Assembly: GCA_018066865.1 (NCBI GenBank)
Contig: JAGPVT010000126.1
Span: 1-59,742, forward strand
DNA from: Marinobacter sp.
GTDB lineage: Bacteria > Pseudomonadota > Gammaproteobacteria > Pseudomonadales > Oleiphilaceae
DNA length: 59,742 nucleotides
Direction of reading: 5' to 3'
Numbering within the stretch: the first letter of the stretch is position 1; each line of letters opens with the position of its first letter. The position numbers were made by a program, and so were the translations under genes. The notes under the pieces are model-generated. The model did no database searches. It was given only the letters and a program-made list of their open reading frames with translations, and was not told the origin of the DNA. This document shows positions 36,398 through 44,697 of the stretch, one piece after another.

Positions 36398-38023
36398 ATG
36401 AAGCGTCGAGACTCATTGCTCAGAGAACTTCAAAGCAGCCCCCGCACGTTTGATGTTGTGGTGGTGGGCGGCGGCATTACCGGTGCCGGTATAGCGCGGG
36501 AAGCGGCCGGCAGCGGCCTGAAAACCCTGCTCGTTGAACAGCGGGATTTTGCCTGGGGAACCTCCAGCCGATCTTCAAAAATGGTGCACGGCGGCCTACG
36601 CTATCTCGGCAGCGGCCAGTACCGGCTGACCAGAGACGCCGTCACCGAACGCCAACGCCTGATGGACGAGGCACCGGGGCTTATCGAGCCCTTGCGCTTT
36701 ATCATGCCGCACTTTCAGCACCAGTTTCCCGGCCCGCGGCTGTTTCAGATTTTGCTGAGAGTCTACGACTGGATATCCCGCACCCATTCACGTCAACTGC
36801 TGACACCGGGTGAGACGATGCAATGGGTGCCCGGTCTGAACACCGAAAAGCTCACCGGCGCCAGCGGCTTTACCGATGCGGTAACCGACGACGCCCGCCT
36901 GGTGCAACGAGTCATCACCGAGGCCCGCCAGGACGGCGCCTGGTGCCTTAACTACGTGAAAGCCGTAAAGGTTCTTCGAGCTGAGGGCCAGGTCAGCGGG
37001 CTTGAGCTGCAAGCGGAAGACTACGCCGAGGCATTTATCGTTAACACGCCTCTGATCATCAACGCGACAGGTGTATGGGCAGATCGGCTTCAGCAGCCAG
37101 ATAGTGATGAGAAACCCATGACAATTCGGCCACTGCGAGGAAGCCATCTGGTTCTTCCTTGGCACAAGCTGCCGGTCTCCTGTTCTGTTTCCCTGTTCCA
37201 CCCTGATGACAAGCGCCCGGTTTTTGCGTTTCCCTGGGCCGGCACAACAGTGCTCGGCACGACGGACCTGGATCATAAAGAAAGCCTGGACAAGGAGCCC
37301 CGCATTGCCGTCGAAGAAGTCGATTATTTGCTACGCATATCCAAGAGGCTGTTCCCGCGCGCAGCGATTTCCCGAAGCGACGTTCTTTCCACCTGGGCAG
37401 GCGTTCGGCCAGTCGTCACTGCAGACCACAGCACCGCCGGCCCCAAGGCTCCATCCAAAGAAAGCCGTGAACACGAATTCCGCGAAGATAAGGGGTTAAT
37501 CAGCATTGCAGGTGGCAAACTGACCACCTTCCGGCTGATAGCAAGGGAAGCACTTACCAGAGGTCTGGGAGGCGAAGAGCGCTTGCGACAGGAGAGCGGC
37601 CCGGTGTTCCGGCCCACCCCCCGGTTACTGCGCCCGGCAAACATAAGCCATCAGAACTGGCAGCGGCTTGTGGGCTTTTACGGTTCGGATCTCTGCGCGG
37701 TTCTGCAGGCCGGGCCCACCGCAGCCGTTAGCGATGATGCGGCCTCGGGCTCTGTACCGGGCGAGCTGCTGTGGGCCGAAGTTATTTGGGCCTGCAAGCA
37801 CGAAGACGTAAGACACCTGGATGATCTGATGTTACGTCGCACCCGGCTTGGCCTGATAGCGCCCGAAGGAGGCAAAGCATTACTGCCGTTAGTGAAGCAG
37901 TACTGTCAGAGCACACTCAACTGGGATGATGAACAGTGGCGTGCCGAAGAGCTACGGTACCTTGCCCTGTGGAGCGAAGCCTATTCCCTCCCGGGCCATC
38001 CGGAGCCGACGCATGCCGTCTGA
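36398..38023 (+). CDS. Glycerol-3-phosphate dehydrogenase/oxidase family protein (GlpD-like)
   Basis: 541-residue FAD enzyme expected to oxidise glycerol-3-phosphate to dihydroxyacetone phosphate, passing electrons to quinone. Motifs: VVVVGGGITGAGIAREAAGS (FAD), LLVEQRDFAWGTSSRSSKMV, HGGLRYLGSG, RPLRGSHLVL, TVLGTTDLD and ISIAGGKLTTFRLIA. The ATG follows the upstream stop by 5 bp, and the 3' end overlaps the kinase gene by 11 bp, so the three are one operon. The AGPS-like neighbour also uses a DHAP derivative, so a shared glycerone-phosphate pool is likely. It may be a paralogue of the main GlpD. Confidence 0.85.
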   Translation: MKRRDSLLRELQSSPRTFDVVVVGGGITGAGIAREAAGSGLKTLLVEQRDFAWGTSSRSSKMVHGGLRYLGSGQYRLTRDAVTERQRLMDEAPGLIEPLRFIMPHFQHQFPGPRLFQILLRVYDWISRTHSRQLLTPGETMQWVPGLNTEKLTGASGFTDAVTDDARLVQRVITEARQDGAWCLNYVKAVKVLRAEGQVSGLELQAEDYAEAFIVNTPLIINATGVWADRLQQPDSDEKPMTIRPLRGSHLVLPWHKLPVSCSVSLFHPDDKRPVFAFPWAGTTVLGTTDLDHKESLDKEPRIAVEEVDYLLRISKRLFPRAAISRSDVLSTWAGVRPVVTADHSTAGPKAPSKESREHEFREDKGLISIAGGKLTTFRLIAREALTRGLGGEERLRQESGPVFRPTPRLLRPANISHQNWQRLVGFYGSDLCAVLQAGPTAAVSDDAASGSVPGELLWAEVIWACKHEDVRHLDDLMLRRTRLGLIAPEGGKALLPLVKQYCQSTLNWDDEQWRAEELRYLALWSEAYSLPGHPEPTHAV

Positions 38024-39572
38024 CCCGCTGATTCTCGCCATTGATAACGGCACCCAGAGCGTACGCGCCCTGCTCTTCGATACTCGCGGTAACCTTGTCG
38101 CCAAAGGCAGGCGGGAGATTCAGCCGTACTTTTCAGAGCAGCCGGGTTGGGCTGAACAGCAGCCGGAATATTTCTGGGAAAACCTCGGCAAAGCTTGCGC
38201 TCAGCTTTGGGAATCTACAGACGTCACACCAGACAGGGTTGTGGGCGTTACCGTAACAACTCAGCGCGGCACGGTTATTAACCTCGACGAAAACGGCAAG
38301 CCACTTCGCCCGGCAATTATCTGGCTGGACCAACGGCACGCCCGGGTCGATGGCCCGGTGAAAGGCCCCTGGGGCTGGTTATTCAAACTGGCACGGCTTG
38401 AAGACACCATTAACCGCTTCCGGGAGAACACCCAGGCCAACTGGATTGCTCAGAACCAGCCGGAGATCTGGGACAAAACCCGGCATTTTGTTTTGCTATC
38501 CGGCTACCTGAATTACCGCTTAACCGGCGAGTTCCGGGATTCAACCGGCAGCCAGGTGGGCTACCTGCCATTTGACTACAAAAAGCACCGTTGGGCCGGC
38601 CCCCGCGACTTCAAATGGCAAGTCATGCCAGTCAAAAAGTCCATGCTGCCGGATCTGGCCAGCCCTGGCTCCACCTTGGGCCATCTCACCACAGAGGCCG
38701 CCAGCCACTTGGGGCTTTCGGAAGGTCTGCCGGTGATCGCAGCGGCCTCCGACAAAGCCTGCGAAATACTCGGCTCCGGCGGCTTGACGCCCGATATAGG
38801 CTGCATGAGCTATGGCACAACTGCCACGATAAATGCCACCAACAAACGCTATGTGGAACCGGTGCGTCTGATGCCGCCTTACCCTTCAGCGCTGCCGGGG
38901 CATTACTCCACAGAAGTGATGATTTACCGGGGCTTCTGGATGGTGAGCTGGTTCAAACGCGAGTTCGGCCTGCGAGAGCGGGAACTTGCCGAGCAAAGGG
39001 GTATTGAGCCGGAAGAGCTGTTTGATGAACTGGTTCAAGCTGTACCTGCGGGTTCCATGGGCCTGATGTTGCAACCTTACTGGTCACCAGGTGTGCGCCA
39101 ACCCGGGCCGGAAGCCAAAGGCTCCATTATTGGTTTTGGCGATGTTCACACCCGCTCGCATATCTACAGAGCGATTCTTGAAGGCCTGGCTTACGCACTG
39201 CGGGAAGGCAAAGAAAAGATCGAAAAACGCAGCGGCGTTAAGATACGCAAACTTCGGGTTGCGGGGGGCGGCTCCCAGAGTGATGCTGCCATGCAGTTAA
39301 CCGCCGACGTATTTGGTTTGCCGGCCGAGCGTCCCCACACCTACGAAACCTCCGGGCTAGGTGCTGCGATTGATGCCGCCGTTGGCCTGGGCCTGCATCC
39401 GGATTTCGACACCGCTGTGGCGGCGATGACCCGGGTTGGCGATGTGTTCCATCCCAACCCCGAAGCGCGCGAGCTATACGAAAGGCTCTACTCCGAGGTT
39501 TACCTGCGCATGTACCCGCAACTTCAGCCGCTGTACCAGAAAATCCGGGATATCACCGGCTATCCAAAGTAG
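38013..39572 (+). CDS. FGGY-family carbohydrate kinase (glycerol/polyol kinase-like)
   Basis: 519 residues. ATP-grasping phosphate loops typical of FGGY kinases: LILAIDNGTQSVRALLFD at the start, TTQRGTVINLDENG, IIWLDQRHARVD, a mid-protein SYGTTATINATN, and the C-terminal signature LRVAGGGSQSDAAMQLTADV with GLGAAIDAAVGLG. The ATG at 38013 is inside the 3' end of the GlpD-like gene. Together the operon would phosphorylate a polyol and oxidise the phosphate. Active-site residues do not allow glycerol, xylulose or another polyol to be chosen with confidence. Confidence 0.83.
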   Translation: MPSDPLILAIDNGTQSVRALLFDTRGNLVAKGRREIQPYFSEQPGWAEQQPEYFWENLGKACAQLWESTDVTPDRVVGVTVTTQRGTVINLDENGKPLRPAIIWLDQRHARVDGPVKGPWGWLFKLARLEDTINRFRENTQANWIAQNQPEIWDKTRHFVLLSGYLNYRLTGEFRDSTGSQVGYLPFDYKKHRWAGPRDFKWQVMPVKKSMLPDLASPGSTLGHLTTEAASHLGLSEGLPVIAAASDKACEILGSGGLTPDIGCMSYGTTATINATNKRYVEPVRLMPPYPSALPGHYSTEVMIYRGFWMVSWFKREFGLRERELAEQRGIEPEELFDELVQAVPAGSMGLMLQPYWSPGVRQPGPEAKGSIIGFGDVHTRSHIYRAILEGLAYALREGKEKIEKRSGVKIRKLRVAGGGSQSDAAMQLTADVFGLPAERPHTYETSGLGAAIDAAVGLGLHPDFDTAVAAMTRVGDVFHPNPEARELYERLYSEVYLRMYPQLQPLYQKIRDITGYPK

Positions 39573-39629
39573 GTTTCTTTGCATTGGCCATCCCGGTATA
39601 GCATTAATCGGCCTGCGGGTATGGGTGCC

Positions 39630-39785
39630 TCAAACCTCAACGGTTCCCGGGCCGAACGTTACGTTTGCACTGTCCTCCCAGGTCAGTTCTGCATGAGAGG
39701 GATATAAGGTTGCCGTTGTAATCTCCGCCTGTGCCATCAATGGCGTGGTCGCAATGGCAATCGCAAGCAGGCTGTGCTTTTTCAT
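39630..39785 (-). pseudogene. Truncated 5' remnant of a secreted DUF4139/MuiA-like protein
   Basis: A 51-codon ORF with a good ribosome site (AGGAGCCCTCC), a clear signal peptide (MKKHSLLAIAIATTPLMAQA) and a mature start EITTATLYPSHAELTWEDSA that resembles the first strands of MuiA-type DUF4139/4140 proteins (AEI..VTLYP..A.VTR). The family proteins are about 500 residues, but here a TGA follows at once and nothing similar continues. It is therefore the head of a deleted gene, possibly still translated. Confidence 0.5.
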
Positions 39786-39908
39786 TGGAGGGCTCCTTCA
39801 GGGCTGCTGGCGTTTTGGTGCAAAGAAAAACCGTGTTCAGTAAAGTACCGGATAGACAGACCTTTGGCATCGAGGCCGCGTTCAAGTGCCCATACTCTGG
39901 TGACCACA

Positions 39909-40562
39909 ATGATAACTCCGCTCACACCCGATAGCCTCAAGCTTGGAGCTGAACGGCTCGCAACCATTGATCCCGACCTCGGGCGTTTGCATCAACGCCT
40001 GGGGCCGCCCCCACTTTGGGAACGCGAACCGGGCTTTGCGACCTTGATAAAGATCATCCTTGAACAGCAAGTTTCGCTGAAAGCCGCTCATACGATGTAC
40101 CAGCGCCTGCATGATTACTTGGGTGAGACGTCGCCATCTTTGGTGATCAAGGCTGGTGAAGCAGGATTAAAGAGCATTGGTCTCACGAGGCAGAAAGCTG
40201 GTTACTGCTACGGACTTGCCGAAAAAATTCATTCAGGCGAGCTATGCCTGGATCAAATCGAAACTCTCCGTGACAACCAGGGGCGCAAGGCCTTGCTTGC
40301 GGTTACCGGCTTGGGGCCGTGGAGCGTCGACATCTACTATTTGATGGCTCTTCGCCGACCAGACGTCTGGCCTCAGGGAGACCTGGCCCTGGCCGTCGCG
40401 CTTCAGGAAGTGAAAGGGCTGAGCGCACCCGCAACACGCGAGGAGCAAAAAACGCTAACTCAGCTTTGGTCACCGTGGCGCAGTGTTGCAGCACGAATGC
40501 TCTGGCTGCACTACCTGGATGCCCGAGGAGACAACCCTTTTCTAACCAACGCATCAGAGTGA
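39909..40562 (+). CDS. DNA-3-methyladenine glycosylase-like HhH-GPD protein
   Basis: 217 residues, monofunctional base-excision enzyme that removes alkylated purines. ILEQQVSLKAAHTMYQRL is the AlkA-type first helix set; the helix-hairpin-helix is LLAVTGLGPWSVDIYYLMA (about 138-157), and the catalytic Asp follows in DVWPQGDLALAVAL near 169. It is shorter than E. coli AlkA because the N-terminal beta domain is missing. The ATG at 39909 has no strong ribosome site, but the open frame upstream has no family similarity. Confidence 0.87.
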   Translation: MITPLTPDSLKLGAERLATIDPDLGRLHQRLGPPPLWEREPGFATLIKIILEQQVSLKAAHTMYQRLHDYLGETSPSLVIKAGEAGLKSIGLTRQKAGYCYGLAEKIHSGELCLDQIETLRDNQGRKALLAVTGLGPWSVDIYYLMALRRPDVWPQGDLALAVALQEVKGLSAPATREEQKTLTQLWSPWRSVAARMLWLHYLDARGDNPFLTNASE

Positions 40563-40583
40563 TCGGAATGGTGAGTGAAACAA

Positions 40584-41669
40584 TTACTCACCCGGCTCCG
40601 GCACGTCGTGCTTGCCCGCGCTCTGCCCTTGGGCAATTTCCCGTTCGCGGTTGCGGTCATCACCGTCGGGCCGCAGTGGCTCCTGATCTTGTCCGCGAGC
40701 TGGAGCAAGCATTACACGGGTGAGCAACGGAAAGTGATCCGATCCTATCGAGGGCAAACGGGTAATGGAGGCAAGCGTAAAATGATGGCTGTGGAACAAA
40801 TGATCCAGCGGCCATCTTAACAACCGATAATCCGCATGAAACGTGCTGTAAAACCCTCGCCCTACCCTTGGGTCAAGCAAGCCGCTTACCTTACGGAACA
40901 AGCGAGTTGTCGGCGACCAGGCCACGTCGTTCAGATCACCGGTTACGATCACAGGCTCATTACTGTCGGCAACGCTGCGCCCGACAATCACCAGTTCTGC
41001 ATCCCGCTCTGTCGACTCGTCGTTTTCTGTGGGGCTTGGCGGCGCAGGGTGCACGAAGTGCACTCTCACGCTATCGCCGGACCGAAGCTCAACCAGAGCG
41101 TGCATGGAAGGCACCTTGTCCTCAATCAGAAAGCGCACTTCAGACTCATGCAGTGGTAACCGGGAGAATACGTGCATGCCATATAAGTTATCCAACGGGC
41201 ACTTGATGGTGTAAGGCATTTCGTTTTCCAACGCCACCAGCTGGTCTTCCCACCACTGATCCGACTCCAGCGTCACAAGAATATCGGGTTGGTGCTGTTC
41301 AACGAGTTTCAGCAATGCCTCGACGTTCCGGTTAGGCGTGAGCACATTGGACGTCAGAATGGCCAAAGTCCGATCGGGGCTTTTCGCCCGCGCATCTTTG
41401 ACTTCCTTCGGCCAGATCGCTGTGTAGGGCAAAATCCACCAGAGCTGTGAGGCCAGCGATAGCCCTGCCACAACAATCAACACCCAACTCAAAGGCCAAC
41501 TCAGATCCAGGAACAACAGATCAATAATCACCAACAACAGGGCCAAAACCGCCAACTGCAAACGCGGAAAATCAAAACTCCGAACGCTCCAGTGGGGGTT
41601 ACGCCACAGAGGCAACAGAGTCGCTACTGCGATGGCAACCGTAAAAAGAAGCAAAATGAGTAACGTCAT
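40584..41669 (-). CDS. Endonuclease/exonuclease/phosphatase (EEP) family membrane protein
   Basis: 361 residues. Three N-terminal membrane helices (about 1-22, 35-55, 58-80) precede an EEP catalytic domain facing out. Catalytic motifs are complete: TSNVLTPNRN (Asn), LVTLESD (Glu), VIVTGDLND (Asp, Asn), LDHLFHS and SIGSDHFPLL (His pair). The C-terminal 40 residues are charged and disordered. Proteins of this plan often hydrolyse phosphodiester bonds in lipids or nucleotides outside the membrane. The start MTLLILLLF was chosen as the membrane-helix start; no clear ribosome site is seen. Confidence 0.82.
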   Translation of the reverse strand: MTLLILLLFTVAIAVATLLPLWRNPHWSVRSFDFPRLQLAVLALLLVIIDLLFLDLSWPLSWVLIVVAGLSLASQLWWILPYTAIWPKEVKDARAKSPDRTLAILTSNVLTPNRNVEALLKLVEQHQPDILVTLESDQWWEDQLVALENEMPYTIKCPLDNLYGMHVFSRLPLHESEVRFLIEDKVPSMHALVELRSGDSVRVHFVHPAPPSPTENDESTERDAELVIVGRSVADSNEPVIVTGDLNDVAWSPTTRLFRKVSGLLDPRVGRGFYSTFHADYRLLRWPLDHLFHSHHFTLASITRLPSIGSDHFPLLTRVMLAPARGQDQEPLRPDGDDRNREREIAQGQSAGKHDVPEPGE

Positions 41670-41976
41670 GATTTGATTGTACAGCAACGTAAAAGTGCTG
41701 CGATTACTATCTGATTTCAGAACCAATCGCGCTTTAAAGTAGAAAAAAGGAACAAATGCCCATAACTTTATCCCAAGAAGCCAACAACGGTTGTCAGCTG
41801 TTCCCAAAAAAATAGCGCGGAACCGGATAAATGGTGTCAGTTCTGGGTCGCGAAAGCGTAATCACGCCGATCTACAAACACTCTGAAAAAGCCGCGGCAG
41901 CTTCGCCCCCTCACGGTTGAATACCATGTGCCGCCGTGGGGCATAGCTCCATCCTTCGCGCTTGGGCCGAGCGCTA
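41670..41976. other. Intergenic spacer between EEP gene and LysR gene
   Basis: No confident gene is seen. Two tiny frames have passable ribosome sites: plus-strand 41756-41815 (MPITLSQEANNG and on, 19 residues) and a minus-strand one starting at 41944 (MPHGGTWYSTVRG and on, 35 residues). Neither matches a known family. The EEP gene's promoter should lie at the left end. Confidence 0.4.
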
Positions 41977-42858
41977 TCAAGATTTCTGCAGACTCCTGAA
42001 CGCTCCTCTCACATGGAGCGCCAATGCGTCGGTCAGCTCGTTGGAGCCCTTACGAACGAGTGCCAGTTGGTAAGAGCCTATCTCGGGTAAACCCTGGTTG
42101 ACTATCTCCTTGAGTGGCGGGCGTACAAGACTCTTCGGGAAAGGTGCGACAGCCAGATCCGCAACCATAGCAGCCTCCTGGCCAGAGCAATGTTCACAGG
42201 TGTAAGCAATCCGGTAAGGCATTGCAGCACTATCAAGCACGCGCAGTGTCATACGCCGCCAGGAACAGCCTTCGTGAGCCACTGCTACTGGCAGGGGCGT
42301 TCGCAGAAACGCGGAACCATCCTCCCGCCCTACCCAGATCAGCGGCTCTTCATACACAACCTCACCGCGAATATCCCGGACTTCATCTGCAACGGTCACC
42401 AGAGCCAAATCCAGCTCGCCAGCATCCAGCCGGGCCAGATTCTGCTTAATCGAGCCAACGACAACATTCACCAACACAGCCGGATAAGAACGCGCAAACT
42501 GGGCAAGTACCTCGGGCAGAATTCGCGTGCCAACATCGTCTGATGTTCCGATACCTACCTTGCCCTCCAAAGTCGGCGATAGAAAATACTGCACTGCCTC
42601 CTCATTTAATCGCAACAATCGACGGCTATAGTCCAGGAGCGCCTCGCCTTCGGCTGTCAGGCGCACCTGTCGTGGCTCGCGAATAAAAAGGCATTTGCCA
42701 AGATTCTGCTCCAGCTGCTTGATTTGCATGCTGAGTGCAGAGGGCGTTCGGTGCACCACCTTGGCGGCACCGGTAAAAGTGCCGCACTCGGAAATTGCCA
42801 CGAAGGTTCTGAGCACTTCATTGTCGAGCAACGGTATTGCCACGTGATCACGCCTCAA
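41977..42858 (-). CDS. LysR-family transcriptional regulator
   Basis: 293 residues. HTH at 10-70: LLDNEVLRTFVAISECGTFT, HRTPSALSMQIKQLEQNLG, CLFIREPRQVRLTAEG. The effector domain follows with LDLALVTVADEV, and a short Cys pair in TCEHCSGQEAAM. It is divergent from a small DUF1127-type gene at 43029 with a 170-bp spacer; such LysR/DUF1127 pairs recur in Marinobacter and Halomonas relatives, with the LysR controlling the small gene. Targets beyond that cannot be seen. Confidence 0.87.
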   Translation of the reverse strand: MRRDHVAIPLLDNEVLRTFVAISECGTFTGAAKVVHRTPSALSMQIKQLEQNLGKCLFIREPRQVRLTAEGEALLDYSRRLLRLNEEAVQYFLSPTLEGKVGIGTSDDVGTRILPEVLAQFARSYPAVLVNVVVGSIKQNLARLDAGELDLALVTVADEVRDIRGEVVYEEPLIWVGREDGSAFLRTPLPVAVAHEGCSWRRMTLRVLDSAAMPYRIAYTCEHCSGQEAAMVADLAVAPFPKSLVRPPLKEIVNQGLPEIGSYQLALVRKGSNELTDALALHVRGAFRSLQKS

Positions 42859-43028
42859 TCATAAATATACAGACTTTTGACTTAAGCATATTTGAACGCA
42901 GAGTTAAATTCTTTTCGTTTGATTGAATGCTCCAAGAGCCTCACCCTGTTATCACAATGCACAGGTTGAGTCGTTCTTGACCAATCCAGTGCTTTCAATT
43001 CACGAAGGTATGAAGACGGGTGGCGACC

Positions 43029-43256
43029 ATGCTGAGCATCAGAAGAAATGACCAGGTAACCGGGCAGCGCGCCTTGTCCTGGATGGAGAATTATTCCCGG
43101 CGCCAACAGTTTCGGCGCATGGCTATGTCACTCCTGGCTGAGAAAGACGATGTTCTCTCAGACTTGGGGTACGAGCGGAGGAACCTTTTCGATGCGCTGA
43201 ACCTGCCACTGCGCAGTGATGCTGTGCAGTATCTTGAGCAGCACCGCAGGGTGTGA
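43029..43256 (+). CDS. Small DUF1127-like protein
   Basis: 75 residues from the ATG; a GTG three codons earlier is also possible. The basic helical segment RRQQFRRMAMSLLAEKDDVL followed by SDLGYERRNLFDALNLPL resembles the DUF1127 pattern (RRxLRxLsdreLaDiGLsR). Such proteins are small, RNA- or phosphate-related in a few studied alphaproteobacteria. It is divergent from the LysR gene above, the usual arrangement. Confidence 0.6.
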   Translation: MLSIRRNDQVTGQRALSWMENYSRRQQFRRMAMSLLAEKDDVLSDLGYERRNLFDALNLPLRSDAVQYLEQHRRV

Positions 43257-43281
43257 TTTCAGCATCAGATAACGAGAGACC

Positions 43282-44031
43282 TCACCCCGCTTTCGCTAAC
43301 TCCCGAAAGAGAGCCCTGCCAAGGCTCTCAAAATATCGCGCAAAAGCGGCATTAATGTCCTGCCGGTGTTTGCCCATAGGATAGAGCCCGGCCTTGGCCT
43401 CTTCTGAGTAGAGTGTGCCACGCACCAGAAAGCTGTTACCGGGTTCACTATCTTCTATAAACGCTTCAAAAGCCCGGGCACAGAGCTCTTCAGGTTGCGC
43501 GTAATACAATACATTCCGCTGCTGATCTGCCTGTTGTGAACAATGAAACAGCTCACTGGGCTGGGTGCCATCTTCATTCAGCAGAATCGTTCGGAAACAG
43601 TTACTCAGTAATTCATTAAGCGGGTGCTCTTTCTGGTCTGCGCTATCCAGCCAGGCAGCGGAGGCAAAACCATGCTTACCTGAGTTGCGAAACGCTTTGC
43701 TTCCCATGTAGTGATCGAAGGCATGGAACCATTCGTGGGCAAGGCTACCTGCCCCGGCATTCTTGGCAAGAGCCAGTTGCCTGGTCGCGGGAATATAGTG
43801 TGCGGCGACCCCGGGCCGGCCGCCAATGCCGTACTGAAGACTTAACGAGCCTCGCAGTGAAACAAGCGCCTCCGGCCCTTTGAGAATGGTCAACAGATCC
43901 GTCAATGCCCGGTAAAATCGGCCAGCCGCCCTGTCCCGCTCTTGCGGAGTTACCCAGCGCCCTACTTCGATGCTCCTGAAGTCGAACCGGCGTCTAACTG
44001 TTATAAAGGACACCGAAGCTTGTGCCGTCAT
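43282..44031 (-). CDS. CLCA_X family protein with HEXXH-type peptidase-like domain
   Basis: 249 residues. The centre is GAGSLAHEWFHAFDHY (about 94-109), an HExxH zinc-peptidase-type motif, after the phrase HYIPATRQLALAKNAG. This block closely resembles the LPD-type putative peptidase domains found in phage and mobile-element polyvalent proteins. Near the C terminus, YAQPEELCARAFEAFIED probably gives the third zinc ligand region. The ATG follows GGAGGAAAGTG; an in-frame GTG directly precedes it. A perfect LexA box lies 70 bp upstream in the divergent spacer, so it may be damage-induced. Catalytic activity is untested. Confidence 0.75.
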   Translation of the reverse strand: MTAQASVSFITVRRRFDFRSIEVGRWVTPQERDRAAGRFYRALTDLLTILKGPEALVSLRGSLSLQYGIGGRPGVAAHYIPATRQLALAKNAGAGSLAHEWFHAFDHYMGSKAFRNSGKHGFASAAWLDSADQKEHPLNELLSNCFRTILLNEDGTQPSELFHCSQQADQQRNVLYYAQPEELCARAFEAFIEDSEPGNSFLVRGTLYSEEAKAGLYPMGKHRQDINAAFARYFESLGRALFRELAKAG

Positions 44032-44100
44032 CACTTTCCTCCACTTTTCAGCAGCTAAGCCAAATTATCCGCTAACAAAGCGCAAGATACGCATCGAACA

Positions 44101-44116
44101 CTGTTTTAATATACAG
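44101..44116. promoter_or_regulatory. LexA (SOS) box near the CLCA_X gene
   Basis: CTGT-TTTAATAT-ACAG is a perfect CTGT-N8-ACAG site followed by TAG, close to the palindromic ideal. It lies 70 bp upstream of the minus-strand CLCA_X start and 68 bp before the plus-strand mini-ORF, so either direction, or both, could be SOS-controlled. It is the second such site in the window after yebG. Confidence 0.8.
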
Positions 44117-44183
44117 TAGTCTGAGTATAAGCAACCAGTGAGTCAATCCCAGCATGACGATTCTTTAAAGAAAGGAGTAAACG

Positions 44184-44234
44184 ATGGACGGATGTCTTAG
44201 CGCGGGATGAACCCCAGTAGGCCTGAGGTTCATC
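44184..44234 (+). other. Mini-ORF with strong ribosome site followed by a hairpin, downstream of a LexA box
   Basis: AAAGGAGTAAACG stands before ATG at 44184, which opens only 8 codons (MDGCLSAG) and stops at 44210. The stop overlaps a hairpin, GATGAACC (44206-44213) pairing with GGTTCATC (44227-44234), with an inner CCAG/CCTG pairing. The LexA box is 68 bp upstream and TATAAG at 44126 could be a -10. This could be a short SOS-induced RNA or leader, or chance. No downstream gene reads on this strand until 44698. Confidence 0.4.
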
Positions 44235-44258
44235 AAGTTTATATCGCATATTAATCGC

Positions 44259-44411
44259 TTAGCTGATGATCCCTGGTTCTTTGCCCTCGGGGCTGTGGAG
44301 GCATGGCGGGTTGTTTCCGCATTCGATATCTTCTGCGCTTACCCCTTCCGCATAGGCTGTTCCACTAAGTGCGAAGGCAATAAAGGCACATATCAACATT
44401 AAGGTTTTCAT
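44259..44411 (-). CDS. Small secreted protein
   Basis: 50 residues: a clean signal peptide (MKTLMLICAFIAFALSGTAYA, ending AYA) and a mature part of about 29 residues with two Cys (ECGNNPPCLHSPEG). AGAGGACAGAATC precedes the ATG. Two Cys in such a short exported peptide suggest a disulfide. I recognise no family. It stands alone between the mini-ORF region and the SDR gene. Confidence 0.6.
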   Translation of the reverse strand: MKTLMLICAFIAFALSGTAYAEGVSAEDIECGNNPPCLHSPEGKEPGIIS

Positions 44412-44697
44412 GATTCTGTCCTCTCTCGTTGGTAGCGGCCACACGCCTGTTGCCATGAGTTAAGTCAACGCTCTACAGTGTGGCTTTCATGTTATTGACA
44501 CACGAGCCAACGAAGGATTACAGATTGTTCGTGTGCGACGGACTCGAGCGCGCGCACTAAGGTCATTTTATCAGGCGCTGGGTGCCAGAACTTTCTGATT
44601 TGGAGGGTGTCAGCGTCCACTCAGCAGCTGGATTTAATCTGAAGTGCACCTCCCCTAAACCTCATTCCGAACCAACAAACACAAAAAGGGACATGCC

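Noticed and set aside
35487..36416. 309-codon minus-strand open frame opposite the AGPS-like gene
   Set aside because: Low-quality, Phe/His-rich shadow translation; the plus strand carries the conserved flavoenzyme.
39782..39967. Minus-strand frame ending VTRVWALERGLDAKG and on, before the signal-peptide remnant
   Set aside because: Looks somewhat protein-like, possibly the tail of a lost gene, but no family could be named and it overlaps the glycosylase start; not supported enough to list.
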